Shown: positions 34,960-43,105 of the stretch, one piece after another | How positions within the stretch are numbered: position 1 is the first letter of the stretch | Layout of the letters: each line of letters begins with the position of its first letter | From: an uncultured Verrucomicrobia subdivision 3 bacterium | GTDB taxonomy: Bacteria; Verrucomicrobiota; Verrucomicrobiia; Limisphaerales; UBA11358 | Reading direction: 5' to 3' | Length of the DNA stretch: 64,000 bases | NCBI GenBank assembly: GCA_903872345.1 | Contig: CAIQKM010000055.1 | Location: 1-64,000 of the forward strand | Made by a program: the position numbers and the translations under genes | Notes under the pieces: generated by a model | What the model was told of the DNA's origin: nothing | The model's database searches: none | Seen by the model: only the letters and a program-made list of their open reading frames with translations

Positions 34960-34996
34960 GCCTGATTCCCATGACTTTAAATGCGGCATTTTCCGG

Positions 34997-35015
34997 CCCT
35001 GTGCTGTGCACAGGG
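34997..35015. promoter_or_regulatory. Inverted repeat upstream of the relaxase gene (oriT or operator candidate)
   Basis: CCCTGTGC (34997-35004) and GCACAGGG (35008-35015) are perfect complements with a 3-nt spacer. It lies 144 bp before the relaxase start, in the gap after the excisionase-like gene. MobF relaxases usually act on an oriT with an inverted repeat near the relaxase gene, so this is a candidate. An autoregulatory operator is equally possible. Confidence 0.35.
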
Positions 35016-35158
35016 GATATGTCTGACTCGTTTATTGGCTCAGTTTTTGCCCAGAACTATTGACGGTCTCAAGTTGGGTGGTTGGATGGTTCTGGCAACC
35101 GGTCGGACATTGGCATTGCCAAAAAACTCAAAAGCTCAAAGAACAGGAAAGGTTCATC

Positions 35159-38110
35159 ATGCACACGTTTAACACCCATACCTCCATCAAAGACTTAAAG
35201 AAGTACTTTTTTGAGATCAACTCATTGGAGTTATATTATGGTGAAGGACAAGAATTCACGGGCAACTGGCATGGGCAAACCGCTGAACGCCTCGGCCTCC
35301 GGGGCCGGGTGGACAGCGAGAGTTTCGCCCGGCTCTGCGAAAACCTGCACCCGCAAACCGGCGAACCCTTGACCCCGATCACCCGAACCGGGCGGCGGAT
35401 CGCTCAAGATCACGCCTTTGGCGTCCCCAAGTCAGTCTCCCTGGCCTATGCCTATACCGGGGACGAGCGGCTCCTGCAAGCCGTCCGGGCGGCGGGCGAC
35501 AAGGTGCTCAACAAAATGGAAACCATGATGGCCACACGGGTGCGGACAGACGGGCGGGATTTTGACCGGCCCACGGGCAATCTGGCGGCCTCGGAACACG
35601 TCCACCTGACCGCCCGGCCCGTCAACGGATTCCCCGATCCGCACGTCCATGTCCATCTGCTGGTCTTTAACGTTACCTTCGACCCGGTGGAAGAACGGTT
35701 CAAGGCGGCACAGATGGCCACCGTGGTGGACAACACCGTCCTGCTGGACAAGGTGTTTTTGGACGCGCTGGCGGGTGAATTGAAAAAGCTGGGGATACAA
35801 CTGACGCCGACGGAAAAGGCGTATGAGATTGCCGGATTCGAGCGTCCGCTGGTCGAACGGTTCAGCCGCCGGACGAAGGAAATCGAGGAAACGGCGGCGC
35901 GCCTGGGAATTACCGACCCGGTGCAAAAAGCCCAACTGGGCGCCATGACGCGTGAGGACAAGGCCAAACACCTGCCGATTGAGGAATTGAGACATTATTG
36001 GTTCGACGGCCTAACCAAAGCCGAGAAAGCCCCTTTGGAAGCTATTGCAGCGGTTTTACGGCGGTCCAGGGCGGCGGAGTTTAGCCAGCAACTGGTCCGG
36101 ACGCCGGACATGCTCGAACTGGAAGCCGCCGCAGCGGAAAAAACCTCCGACCTGCTGGGCCGGGGTAAAGCGGCCCAAAATGCGGGCGAAACCCGGCGGC
36201 AGTCCATCAACGACCTGACCCAGCCGAAGCCGACGACCGCAGACCCGGTCGTGACGGTGACGGAACATGACCGGCGGGCGGCGGCATTCGCCCTCCGGCA
36301 CGTTTTCGAGCGGCAAAGCGTGGCGACGCTCAATCATCTGCAAGCCGAGACGCTCAATGGTTGGAACTGCGGCTTGGCGACGCTGGCGGGAGCCAGTAAG
36401 GCATTGGATGAAATGCCGCTCTTGCGAAAGGAAATCAAAGGCCGGATGTATGTCTCGACGCGGGAGGTGCTGGCGGAGGAAAACTGGCTGATCGGATGCT
36501 GCCAGCGGCAACAATGGAAATTAGAGCCGCTGAATTCGTCTTGGCAGATTGCGGACGAAAAACTGAATGTCCAGCAGCGCGCCGCCGTGCGGCACGTCCT
36601 CAGCTCGCGGGACGGGATCACCGGAATCGCCGGCAAGGCGGGCACGGGCAAAACCACCCTGCTGCATGAAGTCCGGCGGGGCGTCGAGGCGGGCGGGTAC
36701 AAATTCCTGCCGCTGGCACCCTCGTCGGAAGCCTCGCGCGAGACAATGCGTCAGGAAGGGTTCAAAAACGCCGAAACCATCGCCAAACTTCTGGTCAGCC
36801 AGAAGCTGCAAACAGAGTCACGAGGGGCGGTATGGCTGGTGGATGAGGCCGGGATGCTCTCGACCCGCCAAGCCAAAGAGTTGTTCAAGCTGGCGGAGAA
36901 ACTGAAAGCGCGGGTGGTGCTGGTGGGAGACACCGGCCAGCATCATGCCGTCGAACGCGGCCAGGCGTTTGATTTGCTGCAAAAATTCGGGGACTTGGGC
37001 GTCGTGCAGGTCACGGAAATCCAGCGGCAGGCGGGACAGTATAAACACGTCGTGGAACTGGTGGCCGCCGGCCAGGTGGACGAGGCGTTTGCCCTGATGG
37101 ATCAGTTGGGCTGGATTCATGAAATGACCGTGGAACAACGGCAAAGCGTGCTGGCCAAGGATTACATCAATGCCATCGAAGCGGGTAAAACGGCCCTGGT
37201 GGTGGCACCGACGAGGGCGGAATGTGCCGAGGTGACGGCGGGCATCCGCCAAGAATTGCGGGAGCGGGGCAAGCTCAAAGGCGGCGCCGCGTGGGAGGTT
37301 CTGAAAGACCTGTCGTGGACGGAGGCGCAGAAGAGCGATTGGGGGCATTACCAGCCCGGCCAAGTTGTGCGGTTCAACAAGCACGTGAAGGGGTTTGCCC
37401 TGGGCGAGCGCGTGGAAGTGCTCGGGGCCGACGGCGGCGCGGTGCGGGTACGCAGCCGGGGGGAGTTCAAGGACAAGATCAAGCTGCTGCCCCTCCGTGA
37501 GCCGGAGAAATTTAACGTGTATGAGCGTGATAAAATCGAAATCAGCGAAGGCGAACGCATCCGCACCCGGATCAACACCCGGACTGCGGACGGCCACCGG
37601 GTGAGCAACGGAAACCTGTACACGGTGGATTACATTGACCATCAACAGCGGTTGGTGCTGACCAATGGCTGGAAGCTCAACCCGGATTTCTCACACTTGG
37701 AACACGGGTACACCATAACGTCGCACGGGGCGCAATCCAAGACGGTGGATTGCGTGTTCGTGGCGCAAACGGCGAAATTCTCGGCACATGCCAGCGACTT
37801 GGCGCAATTTTATGTGGCCATCTCGCGGGGCCGAACCGAAGGCCGCCTGTATTGCGACAGCAAAGAGGCGGTTCGGGAAATGGTGGCGGTGGCGCGCGAA
37901 CGGCCAATGGCGATGGAATTGCTGAACGAAAGCCAGGATGAAAGACAAGCGGCGGAGATCCGGGTCGAGCCGCCGATGCGACTGGCGGAGGCGCTGGGGC
38001 AGACCGCAGAAATCAACACCCCGGAACTGGAAACCAAGGTGCTGGCCATGCGGTATCGGCAACCGGAGGCCGAGCGGGAAGAGCCGGAATTGGAATGGGA
38101 AATGGAATAG
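35159..38110 (+). CDS. MobF-family conjugative relaxase-helicase (TrwC/TraI-like)
   Basis: 983 residues from ATG 35159, preceded by AGGAAAGG. The N-terminal TrwC relaxase domain shows the tyrosine pair Y26-Y27 ('LELYYGEGQEFTGNW') and the metal-binding histidines H149 ('HLTAR'), H164 and H166 ('DPHVHVHLLVFN'). The C-terminal half is a RecD-like SF1 helicase: Walker A 'GKAGTGKTT' (residues 492-500), 'AVWLVDEAGMLSTRQ' (Walker B) and 'VLVGDTGQHHAVERG'. It nicks oriT, stays bound to the 5' end and unwinds the transferred strand. It is a little shorter than F TraI or TrwC (966-1756 residues), but both domains are complete. The excisionase-like gene precedes it on the same strand. Confidence 0.95.
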   Translation: MHTFNTHTSIKDLKKYFFEINSLELYYGEGQEFTGNWHGQTAERLGLRGRVDSESFARLCENLHPQTGEPLTPITRTGRRIAQDHAFGVPKSVSLAYAYTGDERLLQAVRAAGDKVLNKMETMMATRVRTDGRDFDRPTGNLAASEHVHLTARPVNGFPDPHVHVHLLVFNVTFDPVEERFKAAQMATVVDNTVLLDKVFLDALAGELKKLGIQLTPTEKAYEIAGFERPLVERFSRRTKEIEETAARLGITDPVQKAQLGAMTREDKAKHLPIEELRHYWFDGLTKAEKAPLEAIAAVLRRSRAAEFSQQLVRTPDMLELEAAAAEKTSDLLGRGKAAQNAGETRRQSINDLTQPKPTTADPVVTVTEHDRRAAAFALRHVFERQSVATLNHLQAETLNGWNCGLATLAGASKALDEMPLLRKEIKGRMYVSTREVLAEENWLIGCCQRQQWKLEPLNSSWQIADEKLNVQQRAAVRHVLSSRDGITGIAGKAGTGKTTLLHEVRRGVEAGGYKFLPLAPSSEASRETMRQEGFKNAETIAKLLVSQKLQTESRGAVWLVDEAGMLSTRQAKELFKLAEKLKARVVLVGDTGQHHAVERGQAFDLLQKFGDLGVVQVTEIQRQAGQYKHVVELVAAGQVDEAFALMDQLGWIHEMTVEQRQSVLAKDYINAIEAGKTALVVAPTRAECAEVTAGIRQELRERGKLKGGAAWEVLKDLSWTEAQKSDWGHYQPGQVVRFNKHVKGFALGERVEVLGADGGAVRVRSRGEFKDKIKLLPLREPEKFNVYERDKIEISEGERIRTRINTRTADGHRVSNGNLYTVDYIDHQQRLVLTNGWKLNPDFSHLEHGYTITSHGAQSKTVDCVFVAQTAKFSAHASDLAQFYVAISRGRTEGRLYCDSKEAVREMVAVARERPMAMELLNESQDERQAAEIRVEPPMRLAEALGQTAEINTPELETKVLAMRYRQPEAEREEPELEWEME

Positions 38111-38185
38111 CCGGAGAATGCCCTCCCCGCTTTTCCATGACGCCCCAGCCGGCGAAGCCGTCCGGACTTTCAGACTGCCAGACGT

Positions 38186-38524
38186 TCACCGGCCGGGCCG
38201 GTAGAACGTCTGGCGTTCAAACCAGTCGGCCAGCAACCGGGACAGCAATTCGCTGAAATCCTCCTTGTCGGCATTCACGCGCTCTTGGTTCGCCAGCCGC
38301 AAGGCAACGGTGGCGTGGGTGTGCAATTGCCGGGGAATGTAGGCCGTCACCTGCCGGAAATTGGGGTCACGCTTTTTCCCCTTCCCTCCGGGCCTGCCCA
38401 TCGCCGGGGCCGGCGGCTCTGGCGGACGTTGCGCCGGTGGCATGGCGGCGGGTTCTTCGCCGGTCGGCTTCTGCCGGGCCTGCAATATCGCCGCAAACTG
38501 GTTTTTTGCGCCCGTGGATTTCAT
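38186..38524 (-). CDS. Putative ribbon-helix-helix partner of ParA
   Basis: 112 residues. The first 50 are flexible and Pro/Lys-rich ('MGRPGGKGKKRDP'). Residues 56-103 have the strand-helix-helix pattern of a ribbon-helix-helix DNA-binding protein ('FRQVTAYIPRQLHTHATVAL' then 'DFSELLSRLLADWF'). Its start overlaps the parA stop by 4 bp (38521-38524). A small basic protein immediately downstream of parA with a disordered N-terminus is the ParG/ParB arrangement of small partition systems. The family is inferred from pattern and position. Confidence 0.8.
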   Translation of the reverse strand: MKSTGAKNQFAAILQARQKPTGEEPAAMPPAQRPPEPPAPAMGRPGGKGKKRDPNFRQVTAYIPRQLHTHATVALRLANQERVNADKEDFSELLSRLLADWFERQTFYRPGR

Positions 38525-39138
38525 TGTGCGGCCCCCCTTCCCGCTTGGCTGAAAATCTCCCCGACAATGGCGGCATAATCAGACCATGCCGCCGCCGCGT
38601 AATCGTCCGCCACGTCTTTAACCAGCACACCCGTCAGTGCCGCCTTTTGATAGGCTTTGTACCGGCGGATGTCCGTGGCAAAGACCGGCAAATCCGCTTT
38701 CTCCAACGTCTGCCGGACAAAGACGCCGTCGGTCGCCGGTTTGGGCGGCACGATGGTCAGCAACACTTTGAACTGTTTCGCGCCAAGCTGCCTCAACGAG
38801 TCGGTGAAGGAAAACAGCGTGTCGAGGGAAAGCGCGTCGGGTGTCAGCGGGATAATTAACAGGTCGCAACCGCCAGCCAGGATTTCCAAATCCTCATGGC
38901 TTGGCCGTGCCTGGGTGTCAAAGACGATGTGGGCGAAGTCGCGCGAGAATTTGACCGCCTGCCGTTCGTCGCACACTTCAAACGGAAAGCCTTTCCGTTT
39001 GTGCCAGTTCAAGGCGCTGCGGTTGGGGTCGCCGTCCACCAGCAGGGTTTTGGCGTCGGCCCCCAACAGCGCGGCGATATGCACGGCGCTGGTGGTCTTT
39101 GCCTGTCCGCCTTTCAATGAAGCCACGGTAATAATCAT
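38521..39138 (-). CDS. parA: ParA-family partition ATPase
   Basis: 205 residues from ATG 39138, where it begins MIITVASLKGGQAKTTSAVH; a longer reading to 39234 adds a non-homologous leader. The deviant Walker A is K9-G-G-Q-A-K14-T-T. 'TLLVDGDPNRSALNW' (Walker A') and 'HIVFDTQARPSHEDL' (Walker B region) follow. The size fits the small ParA type lacking an N-terminal HTH, as in ParF-ParG systems. It should position or segregate the element's DNA. The downstream RHH-like gene overlaps by 4 bp. Repeats upstream at 39161-39350 are candidate partition sites or operators. Confidence 0.93.
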   Translation of the reverse strand: MIITVASLKGGQAKTTSAVHIAALLGADAKTLLVDGDPNRSALNWHKRKGFPFEVCDERQAVKFSRDFAHIVFDTQARPSHEDLEILAGGCDLLIIPLTPDALSLDTLFSFTDSLRQLGAKQFKVLLTIVPPKPATDGVFVRQTLEKADLPVFATDIRRYKAYQKAALTGVLVKDVADDYAAAAWSDYAAIVGEIFSQAGRGAAQ

Positions 39139-39160
39139 AGGATTGAAGTTTTGGAATTTT

Positions 39161-39350
39161 GGAAGTTCGGAAGTCTGACGGTGTGGAAGTTTGAAAAGGC
39201 GGACGGCTGAATTTTCAGCCGTCCAGCCTTCCACAATTCCAGCCTTGGAGAATTCTGGATGGCTGTCAACACCAACCGCGCCACGGGGTCAGATGTCTGG
39301 ATGGTTGGAAGTCTGGAAGTCTGGCGCGGCGGACTTCTGAAAGTTTGGAC
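39161..39350. promoter_or_regulatory. GGAAGTYTG repeat array upstream of parA (partition-site candidate)
   Basis: Variants of GGAAGTYTG occur near 39161, 39169, 39184, 39307 and 39315, with GAAAGTTTGGA near 39338 and an inverted GGACTTCTG near 39331. A perfect 10-bp hairpin with a 4-nt loop lies at 39201-39224. In ParF/ParG-type systems, short degenerate repeats upstream of the operon are bound by the RHH protein and serve as operator and centromere. The repeats are visible; the function is inferred. Confidence 0.5.
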
Positions 39351-39357
39351 GATCAAC

Positions 39358-39618
39358 TTACTGTAGATGCACCCATTGCAAAACCTGCTGGCTGAAATTC
39401 TGCCAGAGGTTTTGCAGTTGTGCGGGAGTCTGCCAAGCAACGACCGCAAGAACAACAATGGTGCCGCCGGTGAAAAGAATACCCGGCCATGACGGGGTTT
39501 CGGCGGAATCGTCCTCCGTCGGGTTGGGGTCGCGGGAAACGATGATCGGTTCCTGGCAAACAATCTGGATGTTGGTTGCCGGGGTTGGGGGTGGTTGGGG
39601 GGATTTGGATTTTGCCAT
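39358..39618 (-). CDS. Small membrane protein of the mobile element
   Basis: 86 residues from ATG 39618 (MAKSKSPQPPPTPATNIQIV). The first 47 residues are polar and proline-rich. One membrane helix follows ('SWPGILFTGGTIVVLAVVAW', about 48-66) and then a Gln-rich amphipathic end. No family is recognised. It lies upstream of parA on the same strand, with the putative partition repeats between them. A fragment of the duplicated leader (39870-39902) lies 250 bp upstream. The TATATATA just before the start is AT-rich relative to its surroundings. Confidence 0.6.
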   Translation of the reverse strand: MAKSKSPQPPPTPATNIQIVCQEPIIVSRDPNPTEDDSAETPSWPGILFTGGTIVVLAVVAWQTPAQLQNLWQNFSQQVLQWVHLQ

Positions 39619-39869
39619 ATATATATGCCTCCAATGGCGAGCGTAGGACGATGTTGCGCCGGGGTCAACCCCGGCCGGTTGGAATACCCCCGCCGCAAAG
39701 CGGCGGGTCTGGGCCGCCGCCGGCATGGGCGGGAACGCCCGTTTCCGCCATGCCGGGGGGCCGGGTTTTGATGAAATCAAAACACCGGCACCGGCGCGAA
39801 TGCGCCAGCGGCGGTGGGGGCGCTGATGGGTCTGCGCTGTCGTCCTGCGCCCAAAAGCCTGCGTGTCAG

Positions 39870-39902
39870 GGCGGCCAGCGGGGGTTCCCTTTAGGGTACG
39901 CG
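39870..39902 (-). repeat. 33-bp leader core, copy 1
   Basis: GGCGGCCAGCGGGGGTTCCC followed by TTTAGGGTACGCG, read on the plus strand. The same 33 bp recurs at 41501-41533 (identical) and at 43580-43612 (one change). Around this copy the flanking leader sequence is only weakly preserved. The centre CCCTTTAGGG is a perfect 10-bp palindrome. Confidence 0.85.
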
Positions 39903-40240
39903 CCCGGTCCCCTGACGAAAGCGGGCTGGCAGGACGATAGAGCCAAGACCGGAAGCGCGCAAAAGACCGTGAACAACACGCCAACGAACGCGCCACTTTC
40001 CCGCCTTGTGGCGTGACAATCCTGAACGCGGAGCGGCAAATCTGAAACGCGCCGGGGAGCGAAGCGGCGGGCGCGAGCGCACGGCATCAAGTCCGGCATG
40101 GGCAAAAAGCCCGCGCAAGGACTTGACCTGCCGCATTGTCGGAACGGTGATTTGTGCGCGAGCGGGGGCCGAATTACCAAGGTGAGGATGTCGTGGACAT
40201 CCGAACGGTAGAATCGGGGGCGCGGGATTGGGCAGACAAA

Positions 40241-40314
40241 AGCCCCCAGCCGTTGGGGCTGGGAGCCGTTGTCACTTTGGCGGGCTTCCGGCTATGCGCC
40301 CGCCCGCCAAATTT
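40241..40314 (-). ncRNA. Two-hairpin 3' element, copy 1 (after the methyltransferase)
   Basis: Read on the minus strand, hairpin 1 pairs TTTGGCGGGC with GCCCGCCAAA (10 of 10 pairs), with an inner GGC-GCATA-GCC stem-loop. A short linker GTGACAACGG follows. Hairpin 2 pairs CCCAGCC with GGCTGGG and is followed by GGCTTTTGT. The first base of hairpin 1 is adjacent to the TAA stop. The second hairpin with its T-run can act as a terminator. The first hairpin, conserved in three copies, is not needed for termination. Homologous copies are at 41851-41920 and 46461-46532. Confidence 0.7.
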
Positions 40315-41106
40315 TTAGTTTCTAACGAGGGTCGCCATGTGTGAAAACAGGGTCTTTCGGGTGGCGGGAAGGTTGCGCACGATGGCAGTTGTCAGGTGGT
40401 GGGGCAGGTTTTCAAAACGTGCCCGGATGGTTTCACAATGGGTGTCGTCCTTTTCAATCAGAAGGCAACGGCGTCGGCATTGCAAGGCCGCAACGCCGGT
40501 GCTGCCTGAACCTGCGAACGGGTCCAGGACAATCCCTTCACGGGGCGCGTATGCCTCGATCAATGGCGTGAGGGCCGACACCGGCTTTTGCGTCGGGTGC
40601 AATTTGTTGCCGGTGTATTTCCACGGCAAAACATCCGGGGGCGGATTTTTCGGGGGCAGGGGATTGCCTTTGGCTAACAAGTAAGCCTGTTCGTGGCGCA
40701 TTTGACTGTGCCGAACGAGCGAGGCGTAACCCTTCACCCAAACGAAATGCCCGATGGGCTGAAAGCCGCATTCCTTCCAAGCGGACAAAAATCGCTCCGC
40801 TTTGCTCCAGCCGTAGAAACTGACGCAATAGGAATTGGGCTTTAACACGCGGAACAACTCGGCGAAGGCGGGAAAGAGCCAGCGCGAATTATCGTCGTTC
40901 TGGATGGTCCTGCCGGTGCGGTCTTTGTAGGCCACAAGATAAGGCGGATCGGTCAAAACAAAGTCCGCGGATTCGGCGCGGAGTTCGCGTAGTTGTTGGA
41001 CGCAATCGCCATGAATGAGGCGGCTGCGCGGGGTGATGGAAACGGCCTGTTCCGGCTGGTGAATTGCCCCCAAAAAGAGGCGGTTATGGCTGGTGTCTGT
41101 GTTCAT
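40315..41106 (-). CDS. DNA methyltransferase (N4-cytosine/N6-adenine, DPPY type)
   Basis: 263 residues. The catalytic motif D53-P-P-Y56 ('FVLTDPPYLVAY') comes first and the AdoMet-binding motif D195-P-F-A-G-S-G ('VLDPFAGSGSTG') comes last, the beta-class order. 'KLHPTQKP' (169-176) is also typical. It methylates an exocyclic amino group of A or C in a specific site; the site is unknown. No restriction partner is adjacent, so it is probably a solitary methylase protecting the element. Its N-terminal 25 residues are a polar leader loosely similar to those of neighbouring proteins. It is 18 bp after the 101-residue membrane protein gene. Confidence 0.93.
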   Translation of the reverse strand: MNTDTSHNRLFLGAIHQPEQAVSITPRSRLIHGDCVQQLRELRAESADFVLTDPPYLVAYKDRTGRTIQNDDNSRWLFPAFAELFRVLKPNSYCVSFYGWSKAERFLSAWKECGFQPIGHFVWVKGYASLVRHSQMRHEQAYLLAKGNPLPPKNPPPDVLPWKYTGNKLHPTQKPVSALTPLIEAYAPREGIVLDPFAGSGSTGVAALQCRRRCLLIEKDDTHCETIRARFENLPHHLTTAIVRNLPATRKTLFSHMATLVRN

Positions 41107-41124
41107 GGTGTCTGTGTCAGAGGG

Positions 41125-41430
41125 TTATGGTTGGCGGGTTTCCAGTTTATAAATCGCCTGTTTGATTTCCGGGCGCACGGTGAACAGTTCGCACCCTATC
41201 CACGAGAGGGCGAATACCAAGAGGATGACGCCCGCCACATAGTTGAACCTTTCCAAGTCAAATAAGGCGAACGGGTCTTGCCAAAGGTCGTAAGACGGGC
41301 TTTTAACTGCGCGGTTTGCTTCTGGTTGCGGCGTGGTGCGGGTGCCGCGTTTGTTGTCTGGAACGGTCTGCTCGGGATGGGCAGTTGTCCCTGACGGGGT
41401 GAGGTGATGACTGTTTTTGTCGTTGTTCAT
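41125..41430 (-). CDS. Small membrane protein with duplicated N-terminus
   Basis: 101 residues from ATG 41430. The first 26 residues (starting MNNDKNSHHLTPSGTTAHPE) are identical to those of the 134-residue protein at 43106-43510, because both genes start inside a duplicated DNA leader. A polar stretch and one membrane helix ('VAGVILLVFALSWIGCELF', about 66-84) follow, then a short cytoplasmic or periplasmic end. No family is recognised. The methyltransferase gene follows after 18 bp and is probably co-transcribed. Confidence 0.75.
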   Translation of the reverse strand: MNNDKNSHHLTPSGTTAHPEQTVPDNKRGTRTTPQPEANRAVKSPSYDLWQDPFALFDLERFNYVAGVILLVFALSWIGCELFTVRPEIKQAIYKLETRQP

Positions 41431-41770
41431 ATTTGTGTTTGCGACTTGATGTCGCTCGGTTTGGTGTAGTCGCCCTTCACGAAATAGGCCCGCGAGCGAT
41501 GGCGGCCAGCGGGGGTTCCCTTTAGGGTACGCGTCGGCCCCGGAGCGAACAGCGGGCCAGTGAGGGCGACGAAGCCACAACCGGAGACATCAGCAAACGG
41601 AAATGTGAGAGACAAAAAGGCAGCGGGTAGCCCGTAGGGAACTGCCCGCAGCGGTCGGTAACTCGGCGCGCAGCGTACTCTTGTTGCGGGGTTGCGCGGA
41701 TAGCGCAAGCTGGAAAAATCAGCGCCGCCCCCTGGGCATGGGAGGGGGCGAGCATCGGGGTGGGCGGGCG
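41351..41770 (-). repeat. Leader duplication, copy A
   Basis: About 420 bp matching 43431-43851 in the same orientation over almost all its length, with one poorly matching stretch near 41685-41705. It covers the 5' flank of the 101-residue gene plus its first 26 codons, then diverges abruptly. It includes the 33-bp core at 41501-41533, located 71 bp before the ATG (70 bp in copy B). It must supply the promoter and ribosome-binding site for this unit; the promoter itself is not evident to me. Confidence 0.92.
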
Positions 41771-41934
41771 ATGCTTGGATTCCAAAGGCCCGTGGCCTTT
41801 GGCGCGGGTCTGGGCCGGCGTGAGGTCCAGCCGGTGGCGGGCAAACCAAAACCCCCAGTTTGCAAGGCTGGGGGCTGTATGGTTTGGCGGGGTCTGCGGC
41901 TATTCGCCTGCCCGCCAAAATTCACGCATGGCGG
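41431..41934. other. Non-coding gap: leader copy A plus two-hairpin element
   Basis: 504 bp. From right to left it holds the two-hairpin element of the upstream operon (41851-41920), a perfect 9-bp hairpin CCAAAGGCC-CGT-GGCCTTTGG (41782-41802), and the non-coding part of leader copy A (to 41431). Reading frames through it are fragments of no recognisable protein, and the corresponding frames in the other leader copy are broken. Confidence 0.65.
41851..41920 (-). ncRNA. Two-hairpin 3' element, copy 2
   Basis: On the minus strand: TTTTGGCGGG pairs with CCCGCCAAA, with an inner GGC-GAATA-GCC stem-loop. After the linker CCATACAG, hairpin 2 pairs CCCCCAG with CTGGGGG and is followed by TTTTGGTTT. 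It begins 15 bp after the TGA of the 225-residue gene. The GAATA loop and the arm sequence match copy 3, while the hairpin 2 stem differs in sequence but keeps pairing. Confidence 0.7.
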
Positions 41935-42612
41935 TCACATGCCGGGCAAACCGAGTTGCGCAATTTCCGACGTGTTCGCATGGCCGGGCAAGGGGCGGGA
42001 CAGTTTCCCAAGCTCGGCCAGCATTTCGGGCTGTGTTTTGGGAAATGAATCCCGCGACAATTCCCGATCAATGGCCGTCTTGAGACCATCCGAATTCCGG
42101 TCATCATTACGGAAATTTACCAGCATTTCCTGATATGTTTTGCCGGAAACGAAATATCCGCCATAGGCGTATTTCCGGCGCAACAGGCTGATTTCCTCAT
42201 CCACCGTGAGCGGGCGGGAGGAAAACGTGACTTTCGGGCCAAGCGTGAACGTTTGCCTGTCGTATATCACGGTTTCACCTTCATACGAATAGGGCTTTTT
42301 GCCGGTTCCCTTGCAATGCTCCGGCAAAAGCAAGGGGTAGCAATGCACGGAATATTCCGTGCCGCCCATGTTGGTGAATCGCTGCCCGTCATGCACGAAC
42401 GTCAATATTTTTGGACGTTTATCGGCGGAATAGGCGGCGGTGATGTCGCCCTCGGTGTCACCCCAAAGATCCCATGCGAGCCGGGACGGTTCGACGATGA
42501 TTTCTTCCGGCCATGCCCGTGTGGCGGTGAAATCTTGGGGCAGGGACAAACACAGGTTGTCAGGCTGCGTTTGTTCTGCGGGGTGATTTTGATGGGTTGG
42601 GTTGGTGTCCAT
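41935..42612 (-). CDS. Hypothetical protein of the duplicated-leader operon
   Basis: 225 residues from ATG 42612 (MDTNPTHQNHPAEQTQPDN); a longer reading to 42687 has no ribosome-binding site and overlaps the preceding gene. The first 20 residues are polar and resemble the leaders of its neighbours. The rest is a soluble alpha/beta protein with no family I recognise. Notable segments are 'LAWDLWGDTEGDITAAYS', 'GTEYSVHCYPLLLPEH' and a helical C-terminus. It is the last of three genes separated by 5-bp gaps (134-, 160- and 225-residue proteins) and is followed by a two-hairpin element. Confidence 0.75.
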   Translation of the reverse strand: MDTNPTHQNHPAEQTQPDNLCLSLPQDFTATRAWPEEIIVEPSRLAWDLWGDTEGDITAAYSADKRPKILTFVHDGQRFTNMGGTEYSVHCYPLLLPEHCKGTGKKPYSYEGETVIYDRQTFTLGPKVTFSSRPLTVDEEISLLRRKYAYGGYFVSGKTYQEMLVNFRNDDRNSDGLKTAIDRELSRDSFPKTQPEMLAELGKLSRPLPGHANTSEIAQLGLPGM

Positions 42613-42617
42613 GATGT

Positions 42618-43100
42618 TTATACCTCCCCCGTTGGCATCATTATGGTTATGGATGGCGATGGGTCGTCCAAGTCCAGCGCACCACAAACCGAAAGCAGGG
42701 AAACCTGCTTGGGGCTGCGGTTGTTATTGCGGACATAAAGCTGGAATGACAGACGATCTTGTCCGGGTCGGGATGCCTTTATGGCACAATGGAGCATGTA
42801 GAGGACATCCCATAGCCGCCCCGCCTCGTCCTGACATTCGACGCCTTCCGGCACCTTGACATAGCTGTTAAAAACGGTATCCGTCATAAAGACTGGAATC
42901 CGAAAGCCCGCTTCCTTGGCGACGGTGGAGACATCCACTTGGCAGCCGTCTGCCAATGCCTGCTTGCGCGTGTAGGCGTATATGACCGGGCCGAAGTCTG
43001 CCGCCCCGGCGGGCGGCGGACTTTGCGGCTGCGGGTTGTTGCCGGAATTTTCGTGCGGATTCTCCGGCGGGGTGGGTTGGTGGTTCTGATTTGTTTTCAT
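42618..43100 (-). CDS. DUF6573-like protein
   Basis: 160 residues. After a 35-residue polar, Pro/Asn-rich start it contains 'VIYAYTRKQALADGCQVDVSTVAKEAGF' and 'PVFMTDTVF', followed by 'GRLWDVLYMLHCAIKAS' and 'LSFQLYVRNNN'. This series is the signature of DUF6573-type proteins, common in plasmids and integrative elements of many phyla and of unknown function. It is the middle gene of a three-gene operon, with 5 bp to each neighbour. No catalytic residues can be named. Confidence 0.82.
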   Translation of the reverse strand: MKTNQNHQPTPPENPHENSGNNPQPQSPPPAGAADFGPVIYAYTRKQALADGCQVDVSTVAKEAGFRIPVFMTDTVFNSYVKVPEGVECQDEAGRLWDVLYMLHCAIKASRPGQDRLSFQLYVRNNNRSPKQVSLLSVCGALDLDDPSPSITIMMPTGEV

Positions 43101-43105
43101 GGCGG

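Larger units (their letters stand above)
39619..40314. other. Non-coding region with hairpins, a leader-core repeat and a two-hairpin element
   Basis: 696 bp in which I support no gene. It contains hairpins at 39689-39707 (CCCGCCG/CGGCGGG) and about 39720-39756 (CCGGCATGG.../...CCATGCCGG). The 33-bp leader core is at 39870-39902. GGATGTC-GTG-GACATCC lies at 40186-40202. The two-hairpin element of the methyltransferase gene is at 40241-40314. The reading frames here are GC-rich and Arg/Pro-rich without domain character. Confidence 0.6.

Noticed and set aside
39619-40314. Several reading frames over 80 codons in the GC-rich gap, some sharing an 'RTLKGTPAGR' stretch with the leader copies
   Set aside because: The shared peptide is just the translation of the repeated 33-bp DNA core. 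The frames break in other copies, lack ribosome-binding sites and have no domain character.
40315-41106. A restriction-modification pair built from the methyltransferase
   Set aside because: The adjacent 101-residue protein is a single-helix membrane protein, and no nuclease motif is present nearby, so the methylase looks solitary.
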